Position numbers and translations under genes: made by a program. DNA of 64,000 nt from Thermoleptolyngbya sichuanensis A183. GTDB lineage: Bacteria > Cyanobacteriota > Cyanobacteriia > Elainellales > Elainellaceae. The notes under the pieces were generated by a model. That model did not search any database, had not been told where the DNA came from, and was given only the letters and a program-made list of their open reading frames with translations. The stretch is from contig NZ_CP053661.1 in the NCBI RefSeq assembly GCF_013177315.1, forward strand, positions 1,054,001-1,118,000. The letters are read 5' to 3'. Positions 32,601 through 44,239 of this stretch are shown here, in pieces (position 1 is the first letter of the stretch; each line of letters starts with the position of its first letter).

Positions 32601-35600
32601 CATCACTGCCGTCTTGTATCTTACCTTTGGTCAAAATGCCCTGGGGCTGAGCCAAATCATCCAGCCGAATGACAGCCTCGATCGTCAGGTCGCCCGCCAG
32701 TTCCAGCGTTGTATCGCTGCCACAATCCAGGCGATCGCCCGCCTTAAACCTTAGCGCGTGGGCCTGCTCAAACACTGCCGCAAGATGCTGCCACTGATTA
32801 GCGGATGCCATCGGGTCGGTGTAGACCAATTTGCCGCCCACTTCGGCAAACACGCGATAGATCGGCGCATTTTCTCGGAGCGCATCCAGGTCGTGGCTAA
32901 TGCCCAGGCGATAGCGGGTAGACGGCGACCCCGACTGATGCTTCAGGATTTCCGTAAAGCCCTTGGGAAACGCGCTGTGCTTCACCCAAGCTTCTATCGT
33001 CAGGTTGGCTTCGGTTTGATAATCCGCTAGCCGCTGTGTCGTCGTCACGGGGCGAGCAGCCGCATCGAAGGAGAGCGCATAGCCATAGGCATCGGCGACC
33101 CAGCGGTTGCTGAGGGTGTCATCGCTGAGGACAGCGGTTCCTGGCTGCACTGGCTCCGGTTCATTGCCCGCATCCACCAAAAACAGCAGCGACCCATCCT
33201 GGAGCGATCGCGCAATCTGGTTGACCTGGGCATGAGCGTCGTAGTCGTAGGGCAGCAGATACACGCCCTCGTCAGCTTTGCACGCCAGCGTTACAGGGTC
33301 GATTTGCACCTGCATCATCTGCGAATTGACCCGGCGCAGAGCAGGACTGCCCAACACCCTGCCGTGGCGCTGATGGCGCGAATCGTCCTGGGCAACCAGA
33401 CGACCCTCCCGCAGCACGAATCGCCAGCTTCCTGCCAGCGTTTGCCAGGCGGCTCCGGTGGGGTCGTTCAGCACGCGGCGCATTCCGGCAGCGATGTCGG
33501 CTTCGCTGCGGGCTTCGTTCCAGATGCGGAGTTCGCCGATTTGCCCTTTGAAGTGGCGATCGCCATTCCACTGCCCCATGAATAGCGGCCCGCCGCCCAG
33601 CAGCGCACTGCGGTTCGTCGCCGTGGCCACCAGTTGCCCATTCACCAGAATGGACTGGGTGCGGGCTATGCTGTCGTAGCGCCAAGCAACGTGATACCAG
33701 CGCTCTGGCTGTAGCACGATGGGGCTGCTGAGGTCGTTGGCCTCGCCAAAGAAGCCCAGATACGGCCGGCGATCGCGGATCGTTAGGTGCAGCGCCCGCA
33801 GCGCCGCGCGAGGAGCCGCGCTCCCCAACACAGGACAATCTCTGGGCGCGTCGGCTGCCAGGTTAATCCACGCTTCCACCGTAAAGCTGCGGTTGGGCAG
33901 GCCCAGCGCCTCGGCGGTGGTCAGCTCGACAAAATCGCTAGAGCCGTTGAACGAGAGCGATCGCCCCTGGAAGCCCGGAACCTCGCCCTTGGGCAGCATG
34001 GATTGCGCCGCCTGCACGACAGCTTTGGTCTTGCCGCTGCCGATCAGCAGGGTGTCGCCCGCCTTGAGGGAATGCGTTGCGGCGCTCTCCAGGTCAAACT
34101 GGGCGACGCTGCCGGATAAGGCTTCGGTGAGCTTGCCGAGATAAACCGGACGCGCCATGCCGTTTAGCACGGCGACAAACTGAGCGCGATCGCGCGGCAC
34201 CCGCTGCCATTTTTCCTGGATACTCGTCGCCGCGTTTTGAATTGCCACGGTGCAGGTGTCGGCATCCTCTGCTGTGATAGTGATCTGGCTACTGTCGAGG
34301 GCGGCCCCAGCAGAGCGGGCGATCCAGCGCAATCCCGGCGTTTCGGGCTGGCTAAAGCTGGCGCGACCCGTCACCACGTCGTAATACGCGGCAAAGAACT
34401 GGTTGCTGGTGCCCCGGTAATACAGGCTGAGGCGACCCGTGACGCTTTCAAACAAGAGCGGCGTGTCCTTCGTCCAGGCAAAGCCCAGCACGGCTCCCGA
34501 CACAGTGAGTCCGGTCGGATCGGCGCAGACAAACGGCATCGGCAGCGGGTTGTCTTGCCCAAACTCGTGCATCACCAGGCGCAGGTATCTGAGCGTGGGG
34601 ATGCCGTCGGCAAGCTGGCTTTCCAGGAAGCTGATTTCACGTCGCAGGCGATCGCGCTCTGCCTGCAAGGCTGTGGTGGCTGCGTTGTAGAAGGTGACCA
34701 GATACCCCAGTCCTTCATCTCGCAGGTTTTCGTAATGCAGCGGTGCTACAGGTGGCACTTCATACGGCAAGCTGTTTACCGCAAGGTCGCTAAAGCGGAG
34801 CTTGACGTATTGGTTGCCCTTGAAGAAGAAAAAGTCTCCGGTTCCAGCGCGATGCACCACGCCGTCTACGCGAGTCCACTCAGTTGGGAAACCTGGAAAA
34901 TGGTCGTGAATGCGGCCGGTGGTGCGATACCCGGTGTGGACTTCCCCAACGGGAGCATTCCAGCCCGTAAAGCGAAGCCAGCGATCGCCCCGAAAGAAGA
35001 AAACCTGTTCGTGCCCTCTGACTGCTGCATCGATGCCCAGCGCCCAATCGCTTTCATCAGGTTTGAGACTAAACGCCTCCTGAATTGACGAGATGTGATG
35101 TGGCGTGCTGGACGGTGTGATCAGGTTAACCCAGGGTTTACAGGCTGCACCTCTAAAGAGGTAGCAGTTGTTGAGTTCGCCAAAGGTGACGAGGGTATCC
35201 AACCCCGTCCATTCAGCCGGGAAATTCCGGGGATGGAACAGTTCGGCAATCGGTCGGATGGGCTGCTCGGTCAGGTTGCCATCGCGGTCGAAGACAAAGG
35301 CTGCGCCCTGAGTCGCCGTCTTGCCCACATACAGCAGCTTGTAGTAAGTCCGCCCGTTAATCGTTTCGCTGTAAGCATCCAGTTCTCCCGTGCAAATGGG
35401 AGCCTCCGCCAGCTCTGCCTCGATGTTTTTCAACGTGCTGAGTTTGGCGATGCGCTCACTCGTCCAGCGCTGTACGTCTTGCTGGAGCTGGCTATATTCT
35501 TCCAGGGTGTCGCTCAGCGTGCGATCGCCAATTTTGACGGCTTCGAGCTGTTTCAGGTTGAGCAGGTCGGGCACCTGTGCCAGGTTGCCATCCCGCGACA

Positions 35601-37560
35601 CGGCAAAATCCAGCACGGCGATCAGCGGTTTGGCGGCGGTGTCGGTGGAGCGATCTTCCGTCGGCACGGCAAACATGACGCGGCCGTTGCGCTTGATCGG
35701 CTTCTTTTCCTCCGCGACATAGCCCACCCCTGCGGGTTCCTGCTGGTAATAAAACAGCGCCGTGCAGCCAGCAGTAACCGCGCGATCTTGAAAGGCAAAG
35801 CTAGAACGACGAATGCCCGGATGCTCGCCCACGGGCGCTTCCGACTTGATCCAGGGATGCTCGCTGCCTGTGATCTGCCCGTGCTGGGCAAAATCCGTCT
35901 GGTCATACAGCACCGTACCCGTGCCCTCGTCGCAGCGCCAGTAGCCCACCAGATCTAGCTCATTGCCCACCAGTCGGTGATGCCGCTCGATCTCTAGTTC
36001 GCGGGGCGATCGCGCTCGGCTCCAGATCCGCAACTCGTCGATCTGTCCTTTGAAGTGATCGCCCTGGGCCGTGCGGTTGCCGAGGAACAGCGGGTCATCG
36101 TTAATCAGAGCGCGGGACAAGTCATCGTCAACCGTGCCTGCGGCCACCCCGTCAATATACAGCGTAATCGTGGGCAACTCGGTGTGTTCCTGGTCAGCGC
36201 GGGGCGTAGCCGTCCGCACCACCGCCACATGATGAAACTGACCATCCGTTAGCGCTACTTCGGATATCAGCGCCAGCGTCCTTTGCCCGTCCGTGCGGAA
36301 GAAGCCGAGTTTGCCATTGCTCAGATAGCGCAGCGCATAGGGACATTCGCCGCGGCCCGCGCCTTTTTCCAAAATGTTGAACTGGGCAGTGGGGGCCTCA
36401 TCTGGGTTGGCTTCGCTAATTTGTGCGGGGTCAGCTAGCAGCCACATCTCCAGCGTAAAGCCGTTGGCACCGGGCAAGTTCAGCCGATCTCTGGAGCGCA
36501 CCGCCACGGCATCATCTACCCCATCCAGCAGCAGGGCCGATTCGGCAAACCCCGATTGACTCAGCAGCGGAATCAGCGGTTCGCCCGAAAAGGGACAGGT
36601 TCCTGGCTGCCGCTCGAATACGCTCTGCTGATGCTCTGGCTTGGGACTGGTGTAATACTGCGTGCCGCGGGTGTTGAAAGAGCCATTGGGCGATCGCTCG
36701 ATGTTAAAAGAATCAAACCGCTGGGTCACTCGGTTGTAGGCAAAGATTTGCCAGCGCTGCACATCGGGAATCGCCGTCGGCAGCAGCAGCACTGTAAACC
36801 AGCCGTTCGTTAAATTGCGAACAAAGTCAAGCGTTTGAGTTGGCTCGTAAAAGGCTTTCTTTTCCAGATCTTCGTAGCCCAATCCGTCCTTGCGGCTGGC
36901 GGGCGAATCTTTGCGGCGGCTACGCTGATAGCGCACCTCTAGCTTGGGCTGGAGTTGCCCACCTGTGAATACAAACCGATCCATCAGCAGCGTATTGTCC
37001 ACTACAGGAATCGGCCGCCCCTGAGCATCTTTCAGGACTTCGCCATGGGCGCTGGTTCGCCACACCATATCGGACGCATCCCGTGCCGCCGACTGACGAA
37101 AGACATACACATGCTGTTCGTCTGAAAGAACCTGAAACGGTCGAAATCCATTCAGACTGCCGTTCGGCAGAGATGCGCTTAATCGTGCCGTAGTAGATTG
37201 AAAGCTGTCTCGCTCTTTGGGTTCGATTAATGTTCCAGCAGGCAGCGCAACGCCATGTCGATTGACGAGCGGCATCCGCTGCGTCCCCGCTGCCGATTTG
37301 CCAACGATCGCCAGTTCATCAGGAAAGATCAGTTCCTTTGGCTCAATATCCCAAAATGCACTGTCGAGGGAGGTAGAAACACCAGAGCGCTCCATATCAA
37401 GAACTGTGTAATAGATATGGCGATCGCTATCCATCGCAAAGGCAATCACCGTTCCGTTATGGCGCACCATAGTCGTATAGACATAGGTCTTTTGTGCAGA
37501 TCTGGCGGCGGCACTAGAGGGTTCATACACTTTGACAAAATTCCGTTCGAGGATAGACAT
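29629..37560 (-). CDS. Giant LamG / hemopexin-repeat protein (2643 residues)
   Basis: A single uninterrupted frame. I start at the ATG at 37560 (MSILERNFVKVYEPSSAAA), preceded by CAGGAG; the frame is open 93 codons further upstream without family-like sequence. Residues 1-330 are beta-rich. A LamG/concanavalin-like domain spans about 337-560. Hemopexin-like repeats lie at about 745-925 (FFFRGDRWLRF, FFFFKGNQYVKLRF). A short coiled coil is near 955-975 and a second LamG at about 1195-1365. A third LamG (1492-1935) seems to be split by a complete fourth LamG (about 1597-1846). The last 650 residues match no family I know; they are strand-rich, with a hydrophobic glycine-rich segment near 2333 (VLPLVGTSIGAAIEGG). 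There is no signal peptide and no membrane anchor. It stands alone with its own terminator. A role in adhesion, or as a toxin or effector, is possible but unproven. Confidence 0.85.
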   Translation of the reverse strand: MSILERNFVKVYEPSSAAARSAQKTYVYTTMVRHNGTVIAFAMDSDRHIYYTVLDMERSGVSTSLDSAFWDIEPKELIFPDELAIVGKSAAGTQRMPLVNRHGVALPAGTLIEPKERDSFQSTTARLSASLPNGSLNGFRPFQVLSDEQHVYVFRQSAARDASDMVWRTSAHGEVLKDAQGRPIPVVDNTLLMDRFVFTGGQLQPKLEVRYQRSRRKDSPASRKDGLGYEDLEKKAFYEPTQTLDFVRNLTNGWFTVLLLPTAIPDVQRWQIFAYNRVTQRFDSFNIERSPNGSFNTRGTQYYTSPKPEHQQSVFERQPGTCPFSGEPLIPLLSQSGFAESALLLDGVDDAVAVRSRDRLNLPGANGFTLEMWLLADPAQISEANPDEAPTAQFNILEKGAGRGECPYALRYLSNGKLGFFRTDGQRTLALISEVALTDGQFHHVAVVRTATPRADQEHTELPTITLYIDGVAAGTVDDDLSRALINDDPLFLGNRTAQGDHFKGQIDELRIWSRARSPRELEIERHHRLVGNELDLVGYWRCDEGTGTVLYDQTDFAQHGQITGSEHPWIKSEAPVGEHPGIRRSSFAFQDRAVTAGCTALFYYQQEPAGVGYVAEEKKPIKRNGRVMFAVPTEDRSTDTAAKPLIAVLDFAVSRDGNLAQVPDLLNLKQLEAVKIGDRTLSDTLEEYSQLQQDVQRWTSERIAKLSTLKNIEAELAEAPICTGELDAYSETINGRTYYKLLYVGKTATQGAAFVFDRDGNLTEQPIRPIAELFHPRNFPAEWTGLDTLVTFGELNNCYLFRGAACKPWVNLITPSSTPHHISSIQEAFSLKPDESDWALGIDAAVRGHEQVFFFRGDRWLRFTGWNAPVGEVHTGYRTTGRIHDHFPGFPTEWTRVDGVVHRAGTGDFFFFKGNQYVKLRFSDLAVNSLPYEVPPVAPLHYENLRDEGLGYLVTFYNAATTALQAERDRLRREISFLESQLADGIPTLRYLRLVMHEFGQDNPLPMPFVCADPTGLTVSGAVLGFAWTKDTPLLFESVTGRLSLYYRGTSNQFFAAYYDVVTGRASFSQPETPGLRWIARSAGAALDSSQITITAEDADTCTVAIQNAATSIQEKWQRVPRDRAQFVAVLNGMARPVYLGKLTEALSGSVAQFDLESAATHSLKAGDTLLIGSGKTKAVVQAAQSMLPKGEVPGFQGRSLSFNGSSDFVELTTAEALGLPNRSFTVEAWINLAADAPRDCPVLGSAAPRAALRALHLTIRDRRPYLGFFGEANDLSSPIVLQPERWYHVAWRYDSIARTQSILVNGQLVATATNRSALLGGGPLFMGQWNGDRHFKGQIGELRIWNEARSEADIAAGMRRVLNDPTGAAWQTLAGSWRFVLREGRLVAQDDSRHQRHGRVLGSPALRRVNSQMMQVQIDPVTLACKADEGVYLLPYDYDAHAQVNQIARSLQDGSLLFLVDAGNEPEPVQPGTAVLSDDTLSNRWVADAYGYALSFDAAARPVTTTQRLADYQTEANLTIEAWVKHSAFPKGFTEILKHQSGSPSTRYRLGISHDLDALRENAPIYRVFAEVGGKLVYTDPMASANQWQHLAAVFEQAHALRFKAGDRLDCGSDTTLELAGDLTIEAVIRLDDLAQPQGILTKGKIQDGSDDDCTYSLSVNKEGKLVFAFEDNQDSPENHFLKSSFSLQPNQVYHVGVTRQHRTETAQGNAQVSINQWYEFHFYARSQDGVQYEIWKSVSKAENPERFEGTIGSGSQPLEIGWAVCQTDPRDATKMAAHSFRGELGEVRLWSRALTASELGKAIKGREKGLVGWWQLEENQRAIAQDSKGTNHATIYGARWVQSSDPEASRLRLYLNGDVVMTYVWSASNTPYAWSRQKPPFEGTPGFSLGTDASAPTANPALQRHAFTGELDEVRIWKVARTLEQIQDNLFRPIAGDFEQLLAYYHASEVGNTLQDGSGRGLHLAIPGTAPNSPLTDATLAYFALSTAPVSTETAQVRSALAQVKTDFHDVLTNAPAVQEYGDMQSDSAGNLIGVMKRCYAYIRNGQWRLLTGYKVGDLELEWVGQAQYDPQLIGFIEGAPPVPSENLTVRDTYEKVSTVELTEADQMMYTYANTRDRSYKTALNMKLGAGFKVKNEAGFGLVVETVNTNLVLGIKGNMETNTSWLQNSTVSFGKTTNTLSRLTAQGDWEEAAHPRYPELGRRYVPKNVGFALVQSETADVFVMRLKHRDPARRVTVALRMQPNPDIPKDWNVIMFPMNPKYVKQGTLDGRVGLNADAVDYPNTTDSSPDRSYFKPIEAYALKQRIEREQKELEADYRSYDVEPAGKKGMARGTPVLPLVGTSIGAAIEGGIALNQEDKLPELTRRNLFNTYVWTADGGLFAETQQFMETQQEVIGGTFSVSGQIGGYMDFNTAIAGMAVNFELESFWGGSQTLTKTRTSASQRSFGVTVDLDVERNIQVANPQQAERLGLSLYDAKGDRAKCPGKVDGYRFMTFYLEPSQEHFKDFENKVLDRAWLEQSNDPNAIALRQSIQQKVGKPWRVMHRVTYVSRVLPRYGSPAATPAEDTLRAANIESNWELIKRLEPYVQSKTRSYGDLADAIREVISRFMPELASAESYIIEYMSRYYQVFPDSVLQSQVQ

Positions 37561-38484
37561 GGGGGCTTGTCTCCTGTTGCTTGAAGTAAGGATTTGACAG
37601 GTAAAGTGCAGATTCTCGCTCAGCTTGCAAACACGCAAAACACTGTCCAGACGCAGCATTGCAGGGCAGGCACGGCCTTTGCCAGATGACAAGTACAATA
37701 TCCAGCAATATCCAGCGCCCTTGATAGAGCCAAATTGGGGGCAATCCGGCAATTGACAAGGGTTTGTTGGCGTTACAGAGATTGAATTTTGATCAACGCC
37801 TGACCGGTGCTGATGAAAGGACAATGGTTGAAACTGCACCAGCTAAGAGCCATTTTGGATATGTCATGCTTATCTCGAGTGCATTAACCGAATGAATTAC
37901 GTCTTTGCAGCGAAGCGAGGGGAACACTATTTGTTCCTTCAATCTAGAAAGAGACAATTCCGAAGTTGTGCGGAAGTTTGTTGATTCAAAACAGGATTTG
38001 ATACGGCGCATTGTGATATCAATTCCTGATTTTTGCGAATAGAGTATATCGATTTTGGATTTTGGATTTGAGATTTTGGATTGCTAATCCAAGATTGAAT
38101 AAGGCTTTTGGCGGTCGCACCCGTGGCTCTGCCTGCGAGAATCGCGGTTATCTTTGCAAAGCATCCAAGCAGCCAATCTTTTTTGATTGGGATGAATATC
38201 GTATGGCCAGTGCTGCAAGAATGGGAACTATTGGTAATCCGGTTGCTCACAAGGTTGACTCTATTACTGTGAGCTAAAACCGCTTAAAATCACCTGATTT
38301 TGTGATCAGAAACACGAAGCAAGGTGTCAGCGATCGCACTTCAATATTTTACAGATCGCAAAAGCCTGGTCATCAAGCGCGATCGCCCCCAATTGCATTC
38401 AAATACGCCCAAATGCCTCCAGCGTAATTTGGAAGACGACAGCGAACCAGGAAAAGGCGGTATGAAAAGAAGAGTGAGCGTGGC
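37561..38484. other. Upstream region of the giant gene and of the AAE transporter gene
   Basis: A 924-base divergent spacer, AT-richer than the genes around it. It should hold the promoters of both neighbours. It contains a heptanucleotide tandem repeat (38051-38082). On the minus strand at 37867-37793 a 24-codon frame reads MTYPKWLLAGAVSTIVLSSAP and ends soon after; it looks like a signal peptide with nothing behind it and may be a gene remnant. A 71-codon frame at 38062-38277 on the plus strand overlaps the repeat and I do not support it. Confidence 0.5.
38051..38082. repeat. Heptanucleotide tandem repeat (STRR-like)
   Basis: Units GATTTTG, GATTTTG, GATTTGA and GATTTTG follow each other directly from 38051, with a partial fifth (GATTGCT). 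Short tandemly repeated heptamers are a known class (STRR) in cyanobacteria. Confidence 0.8.
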
Positions 38485-40109
38485 TTGGACTTCTCTTCTG
38501 TTCTGGAGGCAGCCGTGGAAGGATTGTGGGCGTTTCTCAGCGGTCAGCCAATTCTGACGCTGTTTCTGGTAATTGCGTTGGGCTATGCGGTGGGCGAAGT
38601 GGCGATCGCCGGATTTAGCCTGGGCGTGGGGGCGGTGCTGTTTGTCGGGCTGGCGATGGGTGCGGTTGCACAGGATGCTGCGCCGCCTGCGCTAGTCGGC
38701 ACCGTTGGGCTGATTTTATTTTTCTACGGCATCGGCATTCAGTACGGCAAACCTTTCGTGGAAGGGCTGCTCAGCCCTAGCGGTCGCTGCCAAAATGCGA
38801 TCGCCCTGCTGAGCGTGCTGGCGGCAGGATTGGTGACGGCGCTGCTGATGTCCTGGCTGCGGCTCGACCCGGCGCTGGGAGCGGGCCTATTCACGGGGGC
38901 GATGGTCAATACAGCGGCGCTACAGTCTGTGGCCGACAAGGTCGGAGGTGACCTGCCCGCAGTGGGCTACGGCGTGGCCTATCCGTTTGGCGTACTGGGG
39001 CCGATTTTGGGGATGTATCTGGCGCAGCGGCTCCTGCGGCCGCGAGTCGAGGTTCCCACCTCACGGGGCGTAGAGGAGGTGGAGGCGCTGGTCAGCCATC
39101 CGGCAGCGGTGGGAAAGTATCTGTCGGAGGTGACGGCGCAATTTCCCGACGAGGTGCAAGTGGTCGCCGTGCGCCAAAATGGTCATAACCGAATGCCGCG
39201 CCCGAACCTGCGCCTGCAAACGGGTGATGCGCTGCTGCTGCTTGGGGCCAAGGGCGACGCGCTCAAGCAAGCTTGCCGCACGATTGGCGATGTTGCCCCG
39301 TCGCAGATTATTCCTGACCACACCGAGCTAGACGACCTGGATGTGTATGTCTCCAAGCACAGCGTCATTGGGCATCGGCTGGGGGCGCTAAACTTGGGCG
39401 AGCATCCGGGTTGCACCATCCTTTCCGTGCAGCGGGGGGACGCAACGCTCTATCCGCATCCGGGGCTGGTGCTGGAGGCGGGCGATCGCATTTGGGCGGT
39501 GGCCGAGCGCGATCGCCATTCTGCCGTGCGTCAGTTTTTTGGCAACTCTGCCCGCAGCACGGCCGAAGTCAGCTACCTGGCGCTGGGGCTGGGCATGGTG
39601 CTGGGCGTGTTGTTTGGGCTGATTCCGTTTCCGCTGCCGGGGCTGGGGACGTTCACCTTTGGCGCAGCTGGGGGTGCGATGATTGTGTCGCTGCTGCTGG
39701 GCTGGCGCGGCCGCATCGGTCATTTAAACTGGACAATTCCACCTTCAGCCAATCTGACGCTGCGAAATTTTGGGCTGACGCTGTTTCTGGCTGTGGTGGG
39801 AATGCGATCGGCTCCGGCATTCTTCTCCACCCTCAGCAGCACGGGCCTGCAACTGGTGGGCGTGGGCGCGGCCATGACCGCCGCCATCGTGGTGGCCGCC
39901 TTTATGCTAGGCTGTGGGCTATTTCGAGTATCCTTTGACGAGGCGCTGGGCATTGTAGCTGGCGTGACGGGCAATCCGGCGATCCTGGCCTACGCTGCCA
40001 AGTCCGTCCCCACCAACAAACCCGAACTGGGCTATGCCATTGTCTTTCCCAGCAGCACCATCATCAAAATCATCGTGGTTCAGATTTTGCTGGTGTGGTT
40101 TGCGGCTCG

Positions 40110-40113
<4 letters not shown>
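38485..40113 (+). CDS. Putative transporter of the aspartate:alanine exchanger (AAE/YidE-YbjL) family
   Basis: A 542-residue membrane protein with two homologous membrane halves. About five hydrophobic segments lie in residues 20-190 and another set in 350-542. Between them, at about 200-345, are two cytoplasmic RCK_C/TrkA_C-like domains ([29 protein letters not shown] and its second copy [30 protein letters not shown]). This layout is that of AspT/YidE transporters. The two membrane halves share the motifs [15 protein letters not shown] and [15 protein letters not shown]. The start is a TTG at 38485; a GTG at 38515 is the alternative. The substrate cannot be told. The stop overlaps the convergent glycosidase gene by four bases. 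Confidence 0.88.
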
Positions 40114-42830
<2,717 letters not shown>

Positions 42831-42895
42831 TAAGAGAGCAATGGCTAAACCGCAGCGCTTTGCGGCGTACTTTAATGCTAACTATGCTAGGCAGA

Positions 42896-43699
42896 CTAAG
42901 GAACCGATAAAATCTGCTTTGCGATAGAAACCGTTCTATCTATAAAGGTAGGCAAATCCTCTGCTTTTGTAATCTGAGTCGCCTTTAGCACTGCACCCAC
43001 CCAGTGATCGGTATGCCAATTGCCAGATTCCAGCGCTGGCAGGTTAGATAACTCTGGATACGGATAAGGCGAAATGTACCAGTAGGGTTCACCATAGGAC
43101 GGGTCGCCTGGCGATAGCCCCACGCCGAGGTACTTTGTGTCTGCTTCGGTGGAGCCAGCATAGGTCATTAGCGTGGCCATGTCAAAATGGTGGGGCCAGA
43201 TGGCGATCGCCGCCGCTGCTGGGTTTTCTGCCACAATTTTGGCCAGCAGCGGTTGCGTTTGGGCAAAATAAGCTGCCACTGCTTCGCGCCCTGCGGAATT
43301 GCCAAACTCGAACGCGGCTCCGTGCGCCAGGAGGTGATCGGGGAAATCGTCGGGCGGATATTCCAGCAGCTTGATCGAGTCGGTGGCAACCCCCAGTTTT
43401 GCCAGTTCTGCTTTGTGCCAGTCGAGCGCCTGCTGCATGGTTTGCCCTGCCAGTGGCAAAGAGGCGATCGCTGCTCCATCTTTCAAAATTACGCTAGTCA
43501 GCAAACCGGGCAATAGCACCAGTTGGATTGACGTGTCGGGGATTGGTTTGCCGATAAAACCAAACAGCGCTTCGTCCCAATCCAGTGTCACCTGGCTCCC
43601 ATCGGGCTGGGGTTTGCCCAGTGCTGCACCCACTGCTGCAATAAACTGCACTGCATAGTGAAGCTGAACACGATCAGACACAAGATCTTGAGGATTCAT
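42896..43699 (-). CDS. Conserved hypothetical protein, possibly DUF5996-like
   Basis: A 267-residue soluble protein starting MNPQDLVSDRVQLHYAVQFIAAVG. The motifs IAIWPHHFDMATLM and GVGLSPGDPSYGEPYWYISPYPYP are striking; a comparable WP..FD ... F.PGD....EPY.Y pattern is one I associate with DUF5996, but I cannot confirm this. The His and Asp in the first motif could bind a metal. It lies on the minus strand upstream of the glycosidase gene (gap 65 bases), so the two may form one transcript. Confidence 0.7.
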   Translation of the reverse strand: MNPQDLVSDRVQLHYAVQFIAAVGAALGKPQPDGSQVTLDWDEALFGFIGKPIPDTSIQLVLLPGLLTSVILKDGAAIASLPLAGQTMQQALDWHKAELAKLGVATDSIKLLEYPPDDFPDHLLAHGAAFEFGNSAGREAVAAYFAQTQPLLAKIVAENPAAAAIAIWPHHFDMATLMTYAGSTEADTKYLGVGLSPGDPSYGEPYWYISPYPYPELSNLPALESGNWHTDHWVGAVLKATQITKAEDLPTFIDRTVSIAKQILSVP

Positions 43700-44239
43700 A
43701 GAAAGTCCGGGGATGCAGGGATGAAGGGATGAAGCAGAAAAGGAGTATCGGTTATTAATTCCTGTGTTTAAGTCTTTTTGGATATTTGCCCATATTTACC
43801 AATCATGTTTTATAGATCACATCGCAAATCAACTCGCAAATCGACAAGATGTCGATCACGCATTGCTAGTTCCACATTGCAGGTTCCACATCAACACTCT
43901 TTATGGATTTTCCTTTATGGATTTCCCTCTATAGACACTTTCTAATTAAACGCGCAAAACCGAAGCGAAAAATTAGAGCATTCTGAATGCTACCTGGAAA
44001 AGTTCAAATTCAGGATTCCCTAAAAGTCTCACTCTGCAAGTTGTCTTAAAAACAAAGAAAAGCTTAAAAATTGAGAAACACCTAAAGAAATCTGAGATTT
44101 CGCTGAGTCCTTGATGAGTGAAATCTCAGCCTTTATTGAGATGAGTTTTAGTGAAAATCGAGGTTATCATCATTTTGAATTTGAGATTCCTGTCAGAATC
44201 AGCACCATGTTATCTGAGCGTTCAACCGAGAGTTTAACC
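43700..44239. other. Divergent spacer before egtB, AT-rich, with a 14 bp tandem duplication
   Basis: About 540 bases without a supported gene. It contains CTTTATGGATTTTC followed directly by CTTTATGGATTTCC (43899-43926) and an 8-base GGGATGAA duplication near 43722. In-frame start codons for egtB at 44114 and 44207 also lie in this stretch. The base composition is clearly AT-richer than in the flanking genes. Confidence 0.5.

Noticed and set aside
38051-38082. CRISPR-like repeat
   Set aside because: The units are 7 bp and directly adjacent with no spacers, so this is a simple tandem repeat. No CRISPR array or cas gene was seen in the window.
38062-38277. A 71-codon frame before the AAE transporter
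   Set aside because: It starts within a heptanucleotide tandem repeat and matches no protein family I know.
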